Positions 31,502-42,963 of a stretch of 64,000 bases of DNA are shown here, piece after piece. Origin of the DNA: Chlorops oryzae (taxonomy: Eukaryota > Arthropoda > Insecta > Diptera > Chloropidae); assembly GCA_020466095.1 (NCBI GenBank), contig CM035806.1:90390511-90454510 (forward strand), in the 5' to 3' direction. Both the position numbers and the translations under genes were made by a program. Under the pieces are notes generated by a model that had not been told where the DNA came from, ran no database searches, and worked only from the letters and a program-made list of their open reading frames with translations. Position 1 is the first letter of the stretch. Each line of letters opens with the position of its first letter.

Positions 31502-31577
31502 CTTTTACCGCTTAGAAATGATAGCGTGACGTTGGAGTGTGACGTGACGTTACTTATGTTTAGTACGACTCACAACA
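31502..31577 (-). repeat. 5' LTR of element A, remaining 76 bp
   Basis: CTTTTACCGCTTAGAAATGA to CGACTCACAACA continues the LTR interrupted at 26596; the minus-strand start is TGTTGTGAGTCG. Confidence 0.9.
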
Positions 31578-32000
31578 ATGTGGAGATTGGCATTCCTCGA
31601 ACTCTTGTCAATTTGACCAAGACAACCCTGATTTAAAAAAATGCAGCAATTGTGGTGGTAACCACAAAGCGAATTATTGTCGATGCGCAATCCACATAGT
31701 AATAAAAAAAAATGACCAAACCAAACGGAAAATTCACCAAGAAGTTCCGAACTTCTTGCCGAGCCGGAATCAGCTGCTCTTCCTCCCAAAGCATTTTCAT
31801 ATGCTGACGCAGTAAAGTTTAACACTGCAGGCTAACTTTAAGAATCTCTTGAGACAGCATCACATCCTGTTCGTACTACTTCACTATTTCGTACACTGTA
31901 GCTGTCAGATCGAACACTGCAGTACATCCTCAAGGTGCCATATCAAATTTGAAATCAGTGACCTCGAATTTGAATAACGGCACGTTAACAACACTGTTGA
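31578..32000 (+). pseudogene. Jockey-like gag fragment (zinc-knuckle region)
   Basis: From ATGTGGAGATTGGC onward this matches J2 at 28103-28500, including CSNCGGNHKANYCRC, with a small deletion and several frame breaks. It abuts the LTR of element A directly. Confidence 0.8.
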
Positions 32001-32649
32001 TAGAACAACGAGTTTTTGTGCGGTCGCGAAATTTATTTAAAATAAAACAGTTTGTTATCAAATAGGCTCTAAAGCAGCCCGGATTGGAGATGGAGAGCGG
32101 CTGATAAACCTGGGATTGGAGGACTAACACCGCTAGCTCTCAAAGAAAGCATTATTATTTTTATAACAACAAGCTAATCGCCAAGCGGCTTTGTTTTTGC
32201 CTTGTTGATCCGTCATTTAGTTCTACATTCCCTTTTACCATAGGTTTATAGCTTTTTCTTCTTCTTTTATATTCCACAAACGCCAGACATGAGTTTTACC
32301 CTTGGCACAAACCGACACAAGCTTTGAAACTGGTGCTTTTCAAAGCTCAGCCTCAAAGTCGACGAACGTACCTACAAACGTACGCATTTCAAGCGAAAGT
32401 TAATTTCGAAGATGTCGTCATTAAATAAGTGAGCCTAATGCTAAGAACACTAACATTTCAATAAACGAAGTAAATATTTTGCTTGAAAACCGCATGCATA
32501 GAAACTCACAGTGGCTTGCAGTGCTACCAACATCAACAAAAATAAAAAAGACACTAAAACTTGTATCGCAGTAGCAACTTAAACCAGCGATTAATCAAAC
32601 GAGTCGGCAATCCAGACAGGAATCCCTATATAACTCTTAAAAGAGAGCT
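32001..32649. other. Unassigned sequence
   Basis: No convincing frame or motif was found. It may be the decayed 5' part of the next gag fragment. Confidence 0.4.
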
Positions 32650-33279
32650 AGCCCACAAAAATCATACGTAGGCAAAGCAAAAATTACAAAACTCCTCAAC
32701 GCCTGCTCCCTCAAACGTCTTAAAACGAAATAGATTTGCAGCACTGAGTGTTACAGATAATGTAGAAACTATTGAGAAGGAAAATTCTCCACGAGAGCAA
32801 AAACCTCTTCCAATACTTCTTCGTGAGCGTACCTCCAATGTCTTGGTAAAACGCCCTTATCAAATAAAAGGTATAGGTTCATTCAATTTTGTTCCGCAAA
32901 TTAGGAGATCATCCATGAGAACAAAATATAGGTTTATAAAGAAAGCTACTGTCGCCTTGTTACAAAGTTCTTCGATGAAAAGAAAAATGCCTGCTACACT
33001 TTCCATCTTAAAAGTAGCAAAGCTCTGTCCGCTGTTATAAAGGGGGTGGAATCAGATATTTCAATATCTGAAAGGAAGCAAGGGCTTGAAGAGAATGAAT
33101 TCCAAGTGAAATCTATTTTTACTATTATATTAAAAAGAAAAAGGAAGCTCGGCCAATGTTCAAAGTTGAACTTGTTGCGGAGAGTTTCAAATTAAAATAA
33201 AAAAAGAAACGCACCCAATGTTTAACCTGCGGTACCTTTAACGCTATAAAATTTTAGTTAGAAGCTTCCTAAGCAAACT
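32650..33279 (+). pseudogene. Third, older Jockey-like gag fragment
   Basis: Words such as RFAALSVTDN and LLRERTSNVLVK (32730-32850), and a diverged KGVESDI region near 33045, follow the J1 gag order at 100-460. Frames are broken throughout, and no zinc knuckle survives. Confidence 0.6.
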
Positions 33280-33472
33280 GGACCACCCAATGAAATTGGA
33301 AAGTGGGCGTAGCAAAGGGGCAGTGTTCATAAAGAAATTTAACAAAAGTCGGTACATTGGGCCCCTTAGGCCTCAAACACCTCTTGATATTAAAAATTTT
33401 TTGAGCACGTGTGTCTGTGTCGGGTATTCTATTGTCAGGCTCGCCTGACTATAACACCCTTACTTGTTTTTT
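33280..33472 (+). mobile_element. mini-me-like element, 3' fragment
   Basis: AAAGTGGGCGTAGCAAAGGG to AACACCCTTACTTG matches 39860-39966. The typical microsatellites are absent because the 5' part is missing. Confidence 0.7.
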
Positions 33473-34680
33473 TGTTAAATTAGTACGTTTTTGCTTGGAC
33501 AGTAAAATAGCACAACCTACTTAAAATAGAATTGAAATTTTTTTCTTATTCCCAAATTTGTTTCTTTTGGTAAATCTTTGTTTTTATCTGCTTTTCAAAC
33601 GTATTGGAAAATAAAACTATATCTGTAACTGATTGTATGACAGAGAAGTGGCGAAACTTTTCCACATCACTTATTAATGACTAAAAGTCTACTGAAATTG
33701 CCCAACTGTAGAACGATCACGAAAACTGGCTTATAAATCCACTAAATCCTTCATAAAGAACATATATCTGGTTGACTGAAACAAGAAGAAGAGGCTTTGT
33801 GGGAGGAAAACAGATAAAACTGTAGATAGGGATATTATCCAAAAGGCAAATAAAGATATTTTTGTGTCATTTCGTGACAATTTGTCCCAAGACCCCTATG
33901 CGAAGTAATGTTGGCTGGACGCACGATCTGAAAAAAGAGGCACCTATCCCAAACAAACCGTGCCATGAATTCAGTTTGTGCTAACACATGTATCTTAAGT
34001 TAGCTCTACCTGGGGAAAATACTAAGGAGTGGTGAAGAAGAAGTGAAGAAGACACGACTTACTTCTGTTTTACTACTTCACAGCATTTTTTTCCGAGGTA
34101 AAGCTAACTTTTGATTCATTAGTGCTAACGAAAAATTAATGCATGGCAATATTTTTATAGGAAGGGCCGTATCCCCCCAAATTGTGCTTCCAGCCAACTT
34201 ATCTACCCATAAGAGTCTTCAGACAAATCTGTTTGATAGATCTGGTCAGAATTCGGAGTTGATTTCATTCGAATTATCGCGATATGGCCTGAAAGGATTG
34301 TTCTTTGACTCTCCGATAACAGCCGTATCAACAGTTTTATCTTTTTTCTTCCCACATAGTTTACATTTTTTGTTTCAGTTGAGAAGATATAGACCCATTA
34401 TTAATGAAAAAATCATTATACGCCAATTTTCGTGACCGGCTCCATATTTTGGCAATTTCAGCAGACTTCTTGCTACCAATAAACATGGTGGAAAAATTCC
34501 AGCTTTTCTCTGTCATAAAATATTTTCCAGAAATCAATTTATTTCCCAATATGTTTGAAAAGCAGTTAAATACAAGAATTTACCAAAAGAAACAAATTTG
34601 GGGATAAGGAAAAAATTTCAAGGCTATTTTAAGTAGATTGTGCTATTTTACTCTCCAAGCAAAAACAAACTAATTTAACA
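33473..34680. mobile_element. Element with long inverted repeats (foldback type)
   Basis: The left end TGTTAAATTAGT (33473) is the complement of the right end ACTAATTTAACA (to 34680). Complementarity continues inward for more than 400 bp at roughly 75-85%, including GCTTGGACAGTAAAATAGCA and TTTGTTTCTTTTGGTAAAT on the left. Short frames in the arms (for example minus 34549-34361) may be decayed coding sequence. No clear target duplication is seen. Confidence 0.7.
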
Positions 34681-34929
34681 AAAAAAAAAAAAAAAACAAT
34701 TTACAAAAACAATGCAACGTTATACCGGTACACAATCTAGTTCATCAGAAAGTAGATGTTCCAAAGCTACAGTGGATAACAAAAAGGTTGCAACTATTAC
34801 GTTTTATGCAGCAAAAATTTATTTATTTTTATTTTATTGTTTTTTTTTTATTTCATTTTATTGATTTTTGTTTTTTGTTTTGTGAATTAATTTAAAAGTT
34901 TTAAGCTGTTTTTATGAACAATTAACTTT
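34681..34929. other. A/T-rich stretch, no gene
   Basis: Homopolymer A and T runs surround an unassigned 100-bp piece. Confidence 0.4.
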
Positions 34930-35042
34930 TTGTTAGCATTCTTAAGATGAAAATTATTTCTACGATCGATCTTTTCCACTACATAAGTAGTAGTTGTAAG
35001 TACTATCGAATTTATGGCTAGTTTCATCCTTAACTAAAACTA
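34930..35042 (-). pseudogene. Integrase C-terminal piece of element E
   Basis: The minus strand reads VLVKDETSHKFDS directly after the mariner TA. This is the strand-start of the integrase C-terminal domain; the preceding codons lie on the other side of mariner 1, near 36336-36400. Confidence 0.75.
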
Positions 35043-36334
35043 ACAGGTTGGCTGATAACTCCCCGGTCTGACACATAGATGGCGTCGCTAGTATTAAATG
35101 CATATTATTTTTATATAGTGGCAACCTTCAAATGATTCGTGTCAAAATTTGACGTCTGTAAGTCAATTAGTTTGTGAGATAGAGCGTCTTTTGTGAAGCA
35201 ACTTTTGTTATTGTGAAAAAAATGGAAAAAAAAGAATTTCGTGTTTTGATAAAATACTGTTTTCTGAAGGGAAAAAATACAGTGGAAGCAAAAACTTGGC
35301 TTGATAATGAGTTTTCGGACTCTGCCCCAGGAAAATCAAAAATAATTGATTGGTATGCAAAATTCAAGCGTGGTGAAATGAGCACGGAGGACGGTGAACG
35401 CATTGGACGCCCGAAAGAGGTGGTTGCCGACGAAAACATCAAAAAAATTCACAAAATGATTTTGAATGACCGTAAAATGAAGTTGATCGAGATAGCAGAG
35501 GCCTTAAAGATATCAAAGGAACGTGTTGGTCATATCATTCATCAATATTTGGATATGAAAAAGCTCTGTGCAAAGTGGGTGCCGCGCGAGCTCAGATTTG
35601 ACCAAAAATAACAACGTGTTGATGATTCTGAGCGGTGTTTGCTGCTGTTAACTCGCAATACACCCGAGTTTTTGCGTCGATATGTGACAATGGATGAAAG
35701 ATGGCTCTATCACTACACTCCTGAGTCCAATCGACAGTCGGCTGAGTGGACAGCGATCGGCGAACCGTCTCTGAAGCGTGGAAAGACTCAAAAGTCCGCT
35801 GGCAAAGTAATGGCCTCTGTTTTTTGGGATGGGCATGGAATAATTTTTATCGATTATCTTGAGAAGGGAAAACCATCAACAGTGACTATTATATGTCGTT
35901 ATTGGAGCGTTTGAAGGTCGAAATTGCGGCAAAACGGCCCCATATGAAGAAGAAAAAAGTGTTGTTCCACCAAGACAACGCACCGTGCCACAAGTCATTG
36001 AGAACGATGGCAAAAATTCATGAATTAGGCTTCGAAGTGCTTCCCCACCCACCGTATTCTCCAGATCTGGCCTCCAGCGATTTTTTATTGTTCTCAGACC
36101 TCAAAGGGATGCTCGCAGGGAAAAAATTTGGCTGCAATGAAGAGGTGATCGCCGAAACTGAGGCCTATTTTGAGGCAAAACCGAAGGAGTACTACCAAAA
36201 TTGTATCAAAAAATTGAAAGGTCGTTATAATCGTTGTATCGCTCTAAAAGGGAACTATGTTGAATAATAAAAACGAATTTTGACAAAAAAATGTGTTTTT
36301 CTTTGTAAGACCGGGGACTTATCAGCCAACCTGT
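35043..36334 (+). mobile_element. Mariner copy 1 (Himar1/irritans type)
   Basis: Flanked by TA on both sides (35041-35042, 36335-36336). The 27-bp terminal inverted repeats start ACAGGTTGGCTGATAA and have one mismatch (AACTCC against AAGTCC). The 1292-bp length is normal for mariner. It lies inside the integrase C-terminal codons of element E. Confidence 0.95.
35222..36267 (+). pseudogene. Mariner transposase, copy 1 (inactivated)
   Basis: The start is ATG 35222 (MEKKEFRV); the N-terminal helix-turn-helix DNA-binding half ends about residue 120 with WVPREL. The catalytic D,D34D motif is present as VTMDE, HQDNAPCH and SPDLASSDF. An in-frame TAA stands at 35609-35611 and a frameshift near 35875. 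First-motif neighbours are altered (MDERW instead of MDETW). The enzyme would cut and paste DNA at TA; this copy cannot. It is about 96% identical to copy 2 by eye. Confidence 0.95.
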
Positions 36335-36489
36335 TAAGTCTCCTACTTTATTTTCAATACTATTTTTGTTTTTACCATATAAGTTTTTCTGTTCAAATTT
36401 GCTCTTTAGTAGCATTCTGCTTGCTCGTTTTTGTGCTATTTGAAGCTTAAACTTTTATTCTTTTTCGTATGCTTCGATATTATACACAG

Positions 36490-37118
36490 GTGAAATATTT
36501 TGTTGCTCAATAAATTCATATTTTGGTGGTTTTTTTACCAAAGACCAGTTCAAATGGGCAGTAGCCATGAACAGTTGAGGGTGTGGTGTTGTAACAATAT
36601 GAAAAATATTTCAACCACTCATCCCAATCGGATTTATGTACAGAAAAGTAACATCTAAGGTACTCATTGAAAGTTCTGTAAACGCGTTTCACAGATTCTA
36701 ATGTCTGATGATGGTAGGGTGTCGACGTTCGGTGGTCGATTTTCAAAAACTTACACAGTTCTTCAAATACGCTATTTTTGTATTCAGTGCCCATATCTGT
36801 CGTTATCGTTTTAATGAGACCATAAACAAGTATGACATTGTCAATAAGAGCTTTTTCTACTACTTTAGCATGTTTGCTGCGAACTGGCACCGCAATCAAG
36901 TATTTCGCCAAACTACACACAATTGTAATTCCATATTCATTCCCAGCCTCGGATTTCGCCAACGGTCCAACAATGTCGATTTGGACGATGTCGAAAGCCG
37001 AAACCGCCATTTAAGTGATTGTCTTCGGTTCTTTTATATGCGTTGTTTTTGTGTTTTATTACACTGTATGCATTTCTTTACGTATTGCCGAATATGTTTT
37101 GTCATGCTCTTTCATAAG
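36490..37118 (-). pseudogene. Integrase core of element E
   Basis: On the minus strand are KKCIQCNKT (zinc finger Cys pair), FDIVQIDIVGPL (first Asp), TTDMGTEYKN (second Asp) and TLESVKR with the catalytic Glu; then WDEWLKYFSYCYNTTP and PFELVFGK. The His part of the zinc finger lies beyond mariner 2, near 38420-38490 (GGHPGVNRMT). A frameshift near 37015 breaks it. Confidence 0.85.
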
Positions 37119-37120
37119 TA

Positions 37121-38414
37121 ACAGGTTGGCTGATAAGTCCCCGGTCTGACACATAGATGGCGTCGCTAGTATTAAATGCATATTATTTTGATATAGTGGC
37201 AACCTTTAAATGATTCGTGTCAAAATTTGACGTCTGTAAGTCAATTAGTTTGTGAGATAGAGCGTCTTTTGTGAAGCAACTTTTGTTATTGTGAAAAAAA
37301 TGGAAAAAAAGGAATTTCGTGTTTTCATAAAATACTGTTTTCTGAAGGGAAAAAATACAGTGGAAGCAAAAACTTGGCTTGATAATGAGTTTCCGGACTC
37401 TGCCCCAGGAAAATCAACAATAATTGATTGGTATGCAAAATTCAAGCGTGGTGAAATGAGCACGGAGGACGGTGAACGCAGTGGACGCCCGAAAGAGGTG
37501 GTTACCGACGAAAACATCAAAAAAATTCACAAAATGATTTTGAATGATCGTAAAATGAAGTTGATCGAGATAGCAGAGGCCTTAAAGATATCAAAGGAAC
37601 GTGTTGGTCATATCATTCATCAATATTTGGATATGAAAAAGCTCTGTGCAAAATGGGTGCCGCGCGAGCTCACATTTGACCAAAAACAACAACGTGTTGA
37701 TGAGTCTGAGCGGTGTTTGCAGCTGTTAACTCGCAATACACCCGAGTTTTTGCGTCGATATGTGACAATGGATGAAACATGGCTCTATCACTACACTCCT
37801 GAGTCCAATCGACAGTCGGCTGAGTGGACAGCGATCGGTGAACCGTCTCCGAAGCGTGGAAAGACTCAAAAGTCCGCTGGCAAAGTAATGGCCTCTGTTT
37901 TTTGGGATGGGCATGGAATAATTTTTATTGATTATCTTGAGAAGGGAAAAACCATCAACAGTGACTATTATATGTCGTTATTGGAGCGTTTGAAGGTCGA
38001 AATTGCGGCAAAACGGCCCTTTATGAGGAAGAAAAAAATGTTGTTTCACCAAGACAAAGCACCGTGCCACAAGTCATTGAGAACGATAGTAAAAATGCAT
38101 GAATTAGGCTTCGAATTGCTTCCCCACCCACCGTATTCTCCAGATCTGGCCCCTAGCGACTTTTTTTTTGTTCTCAGACCTCAAAAGGATGCTCGCAGGG
38201 AAAAAATTTGGCTGCAATGAAGAGGTGATCGCCGAAACTGAGGCCTATTTTGAGGCAAAACCGAAGGAGTACTACCAAAATGGTATCAAAAAATTGGAAG
38301 GTCGTTATAATCGTTGTATCGCTCTTGAAGAGAACTATGTTGAATAATAAAAACGAATTTTGACAAAAAAATGTGTTTTTCTTTGTTAGACCGGGGACTT
38401 ATCAGCCAACCTGT
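37121..38414 (+). mobile_element. Mariner copy 2 (Himar1/irritans type)
   Basis: TA at 37119-37120 and 38415-38416, with perfect terminal inverted repeats and 1294 bp. It is inserted within the integrase zinc-finger codons of element E, 787 bp from copy 1 and in the same orientation. Confidence 0.95.
37300..38347 (+). pseudogene. Mariner transposase, copy 2 (C-terminal frameshift)
   Basis: The frame is open from ATG 37300 through the helix-turn-helix domain and all three catalytic Asp motifs (VTMDETW, HQDKAPCH, SPDLAPSDF). The second motif has Lys in place of Asn after the Asp. A T-tract at 38160-38168 shifts the frame, replacing about the last 45 residues. This is the better preserved of the two copies. 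Confidence 0.95.
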
Positions 38415-38501
38415 TATTTTTGTTTTATTTTTGTTGTCATGCGATTTACGCCCGGGTGGCCACCTTGAACGGGATCGTCATGGAATTAGTGAAGTATTTT
38501 G

Positions 38502-39060
38502 TTAATTGTTTCTTCGTGACTTTTGAGTGACTTTTGGTGTTAATGCAATGATCAGTTGCTTTAAAGTTTTGTTGCCCTTTTCTTTGAAGTCATCTAGATG
38601 AGTATATTCAAACATTTTATCGTTCAATGTTATTTGCATTTTATCGATGCCTAAACTGTCGGCTTCTTCAATTAGCCCAGAAAATAATTGTCCTATGTCA
38701 ATTTTTCCGTTAACAATCAGGTCATCGCATTTAATTATGCTACACATCCTTTTTCCTTTTTTTAAGAATATTTTTGGAGGAAGAAAGATTAGCTGGACAT
38801 GTCGTTTTACTTCTGATTTATAAAGCGCTTCGCATATTTTAATTTTGGGCCTCTTTCTTGATTTGTTGTTCTCAGTGTTACAGATTTCCATTCTATTCAT
38901 AGGTATTGTTGTAATAAAAATGATACAGGTTGTTTCAGTAGTTAATTTTTTAAGGTCGTCAATGTCGATACGTGACAGTGGATCTGCAATGCAATTTTCT
39001 TTTCCTGCTTTGTACTCCACCAAGGCGAAAATGACAATGAATTTTGTACAAAATACGTCT
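38502..39060 (-). pseudogene. RNase H end and linker of element E
   Basis: The minus-strand frame begins with VEYKAGKENCIADPLSR, the hallmark end of Gypsy RNase H, then a charged linker of about 150 residues leading to integrase. RT and most of RNase H are gone. Confidence 0.75.
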
Positions 39061-39188
39061 TACTGATTGAATGTAAATAGTGGGATATTTTTACGTAGCT
39101 TTTCTTATTTTTTTTTTTTTACAGAATTTTGAACTTCTATTGTGGGTTGAATAATTTAATATTCGCTTAGATTTTCAGTCTTGATTTT

Positions 39189-39966
39189 TATACCCGACAC
39201 ACTCTGTGTCGAGGGTATATTGTGTTTGTGTGGTTGTGTGTAACACCCAGAACCAGTCGTTATAGACCATACAAAATATATATAGAAATGATCAGCATCA
39301 CTAGAAGATTCGATTAAGCCATGTCCGTCTGTCTGTCTGCCCGTCTGTCTGTCTGTCCGTCTGTCTGTCTGTCTGTTTGTATACAGATTTCTTACAGAAG
39401 GAGTTGAGCTATCTCGACGAAATTTGGTATGCGTTCTCAAGGGAACATGAGTAACAACAAGAGAATGGACCCGATCGGACCATTTTTAGGGGTACCTCCA
39501 GTACTAGGGTCTGTTGTGAAAAAAAAACTGCTCTAAAACCGATAATTTTTTTATGCCAATTAATGTGATTTACAAAAATTAGAAAAATGGACGTGGCAGA
39601 AGGGCGTTTTTCGAAAAATGTCTCCCACTCCCCAAAACGCCTATGGGACTTCAACAAAAATTGCCCCTTATACTTCCTTTGTAGCCATAAACAAAAATTT
39701 TCTTGATCGGTCCATTATTAAGGGTACGTCAAGTACTAGGATCTGTCACAAAAAACTCAAAACTGCCCCAAAATCGGACTTTTTCCAAATAATTGAACGA
39801 AACTTAGCATTTGCGCGTATATTAAAGCCTCCGATTAGAATTCCAAAAAATTGGAAAAGTGGGCGTGGCAAAGGGGCGGCTTGTATAAAGAAATTTAAAA
39901 AAGTCGGTATATTGGGCCCCTTATGGCCTTAAATGTCAGGCTTGCATGAGTTTAACACCCTTACTT
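39189..39966 (+). mobile_element. mini-me-like element with (GTCT)n microsatellite
   Basis: It starts TATACCCGACACACTC and has the ATAGACCATA-type block, a TATATATA word and a (GTCT/GTCC)n stretch at 39328-39380, then a GTGGGCGTGGCAAAGGGGCG block, ending AACACCCTTACTTG. This layout fits the dipteran mini-me repeats, which seed microsatellites. It is non-coding and sits inside element E. Confidence 0.75.
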
Positions 39967-40119
39967 GTTAAATTTGGATTTGTTGTATTTTCATCTGTTG
40001 TGTTGCCAATTATTACAAATGCCTGGTTTTGGCTAGTAAATTTATTTGCAATCAAATTTCCTTCCTGAATTTGCTGTTGTGGTATTAGTACATTGGGTAA
40101 ATTGTTTTCAATTTAATTT

Positions 40120-40470
40120 AACGAATGACTTCAGATCTAGCTGGGACAGATATTGAATGAATGGTTGTTGAATTTTGGATCGTAATAGCTATATCTTCAT
40201 GATTATCATTTGGTCTTAAAATAAGCCAGTCTTGTAATTTTTGGTAATCTATTATGCAATTGTATTTTTTTAAGAAGGCCAGACCCAAGATTCCTGTGCA
40301 TGGAAATCGCTGACAACAAAATGAGAGGTATGTTTAATTAGTACATCTTCGCATAAAAGGTCTGTTTTAATAGTTCCAAGTGTGCTATTTGTACCTAATT
40401 TTTTGTATGATTTATTTAAAATATTGATATGTCTGCTCCTGTGTCGGTTAGAAATGTATTAATTGTGTCA
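40120..40470 (-). pseudogene. Retropepsin of element E
   Basis: The minus strand reads TFLTDTGADISI at about 40470-40435. The DTGA active site is intact; the rest is frame-broken. Confidence 0.7.
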
Positions 40471-40559
40471 CTAGTTAGTGTCCTAGTTGAAATGAAGCTA
40501 TTAAGATGTAAATTGAAGGAGTAGAGGTTTTATGTTATTGTACTATTTATTTTTGTGGT

Positions 40560-41490
40560 GGAGCTGTTTGGTTGTCCGATTTTTTTCACAGTTCAGGGTT
40601 CGTTCGTTTCTATTATTTTATTCCTGAGTGAAACCATTCTGTCAGTTCTGGTGTTTTTGTCTGTTAAAATTGTTGTTATTGTTATAGCCATAATTCCGTC
40701 CACGCCCGCGAAAGTTTCCGCGTCCACGAAAGTTTCCTCGTCCACGACCACCACGAACACGCCTGTCATAGTTATAGCTATAATTTTGATTATAAATTTG
40801 TCGTTGTTGGTTCTTTTAAAACATTATATTGCTCGGTTGGTTAACCACGTCATTGTCGGCGTCCATGAATTTGGAAACGGCCGATTTCAAGGATTCAAAC
40901 TGGCCACGTTTCTTGACCATTTTAACTTCCTCATTGGAGGCATTACTCTTGAATACATCAACTGCTTCTTGAGTTGAGTATGTGGATACAAGGGTTGACG
41001 GTACACCGTCGGAAATGTATGAGTTTTCTAGTTGTTTTGTGAGTTCAAAAATTTCAGTACGGCAATCGTTTGCCGCTTTCTTTTCCTGTTTAATCTTATT
41101 TTTTATTCACGCCTGCAGTTCTTTTTCAGATTTGCCATTACATTTTAATTTTAACTACTTCATTAATTGTGAATTGGTCTGAAATGATCTTACGGGAATC
41201 ACCTTTCAATTAACTTTTAACCAAAATGACTGCTGTTCGTTCATGTCGACCCATAAGTTTCTTCAGAATTTGACTACTGAGGCAGCTAGCCTTAAAAATT
41301 GCTGCTGAGATATTTTAAGTTCTGTATTGATTTTTTGTTCAATTGGAATATTTGGGTTGATGCCTATGGGATCGGCTTCACTTTTCAATTTCTATTTCTG
41401 TGATAATTTCTTTTCTGATTGAAATATTTGGATCGGCTTCACCCTCAGTTTCTATTTCTTCAGTGCTACTGCTCATTTGAGGTAATATCG
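40560..41490 (-). pseudogene. Gag of element E with RG-rich tail
   Basis: The minus strand starts near MSSSTEEIETEGE (about 41480) and continues as a capsid-like region with several stops. It ends in repeated RGRGNFRGRG units (about 40690-40760) and an N-rich stretch. RG-rich tails replace zinc knuckles in the 17.6/297 group. The protein would assemble the particle; this copy is dead. Confidence 0.7.
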
Positions 41491-41888
41491 AGAATATTTA
41501 AAGCATTTGTATGTCTTTTATTTAAAAGTATGAACTTTTTAACACACTTTTTTAAAATTCCAGAGGTTTCACTCTATAGACTGGCGAGAATCGCCATGTA
41601 GTCCAAAAGAGTTCGTGGCATGGATTTGAGTGTTCGAATCTCATTGATTTCTTTATTGAACATTTCTTACTTTTATACTTACAAATTGCTTACAAAGCTA
41701 ACTTACAATATTGATAACATTTGCAATTTCAATTAAAATAAACAAAATCGATATCAGCTAAAATACGGAAATTGCGAAGAGCATAGCAACAGCGTCTCAA
41801 ATTTAACAACACAAGCACAAGGAATTCGGCAATAATGCATTTTCCCAAACAACTGAGCCTTTAGCGTGGATCAATTGTGTACCACGCG

Positions 41889-42950
41889 AGTTTCGTTACT
41901 CTGGTAAGAAAAAATACAACTTACCCGGCATCTCGACACGCAATTTTTCATGGCATGCCATCTGTCAAAGTGTAGATATTGCCAATGGAGACCGCAAGAT
42001 GGCAAATTATGTCTTGCAATATTGCTTGGCATGAACTTGGCAATGAGCGCCATTTTGGTTGTTTGACAGCCGAAATGCATTTTTCAGAAAAATTAGATGT
42101 GTTCATATCGCAGCGAGGAATTGTCCATTTCGGATATTTTCAAATTAATATTAATTTTTACCTTTTTAATATTAGTTTTACATGAATGTATATATAACAC
42201 TTTGATTTAAAGCGTATTTAACTAATAGGAAAGAAATATTGAAACCAATAAAAGAATGAAATTAAAAATTATAAGTAATTATAAGTAATAATCATATATT
42301 CATGACCCGAAAGCAAGATAAACTCAATAGTATTAGCTTTTCAAGACAACCAAGGCGCGTGCCCAACGTATTAACTTCTTGGTGGTCATTTCATAAATGC
42401 CGATGGCATAACATAAACAAACCCACCCTGGCAATACTGCTAGTGGCAAGACATGAATTTGACAGATGGCATGCCATGAAAAATTGCGTGTCGAGTTGCC
42501 GGGTTAAGCTATATTTGAGTCAATATAGAAATAATTTATTTTTCTTTTGAATAATTTTTTAATATTCTTTTAAAAGATCACTTTAACACTTCGGTGAACA
42601 ATATAAGAAGTGCTTAAGCATTGAACTGTATTTTCTTTCTTAAATAAGTTTTTCATTTTTCTTAAAACCTAACTTTGGTTCTGTTGCTGACAAAGCGGCA
42701 GAATCGAAGCAATATAAATATAATATATACTTTATTACAAACAAACATATTGCAATTCGACTGCCCTTTTTTTTTATTCTACTTTGTGAAATGCAGTGAA
42801 TTCTTGGGCTTGAAGTGAGAATTCATATTTCTCTTTGGCCTTGGCTTTGATCGAGAAAAGACGTTTCCAAATAGCTTCGGTCAAGAGCCTCACTTGAGTT
42901 TTTCAAAAAGAGATTGAGGAGTTGCGAATTCAATAAACAGAAGTTTCAAA
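41889..42950 (-). repeat. 3' LTR of element G, split by a MITE
   Basis: 41889-41923 and 42504-42950 together match 60477-60951 of element F at about 96% by eye, including the AATTCGCAACTCCTC start and the AACGAAACT end. Confidence 0.85.
41924..42503. mobile_element. MITE with 3-bp TTA target duplication (Harbinger-like)
   Basis: TTA stands on both sides (41921-41923, 42504-42506). Terminal inverted repeats of about 50 bp start CCCGGCA and include CTCGACACGCAATTTTTCAT. The same LTR in element F has a single TTA at 60916-60918, which is the empty site. The 580-bp interior is non-coding. A TTA/TAA target duplication points to the PIF/Harbinger superfamily. Confidence 0.9.
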
Positions 42951-42963
42951 GGGTCTAGCGGGT

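Larger units (their letters stand above)
15480..31577 (-). mobile_element. LTR retrotransposon A, interrupted by three other elements
   Basis: Read on the minus strand: 5' LTR (31577-31502 plus 26596-25894), primer-binding site, leader with a repeat, one large ORF (about 25020-23473), a long non-coding 3' part, hairpin and polypurine tract (16365-16330), and 3' LTR (16329-15480). Nested insertions are J2, a TTAA MITE and a CsRn1-like element. Without these the internal part is about 4.4 kb and lacks RT, RNase H and integrase, so A looks non-autonomous. Confidence 0.75.
34930..41880 (-). mobile_element. Gypsy-type LTR element E (remnant) with nested insertions
   Basis: Minus-strand order is gag (41490-40560), protease (40470-40120), a gap with a mini-me-like insertion, RNase H end (39060-38502), integrase split by mariner 2 and mariner 1, and the integrase C-terminus (35042-34930). 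RT is missing. LTRs of its own are not recognised. Confidence 0.75.

Noticed and set aside
39328..39380. GTCT repeats as a CRISPR-like or satellite array
   Set aside because: Simple microsatellite typical of mini-me-like elements, with no spacer structure.
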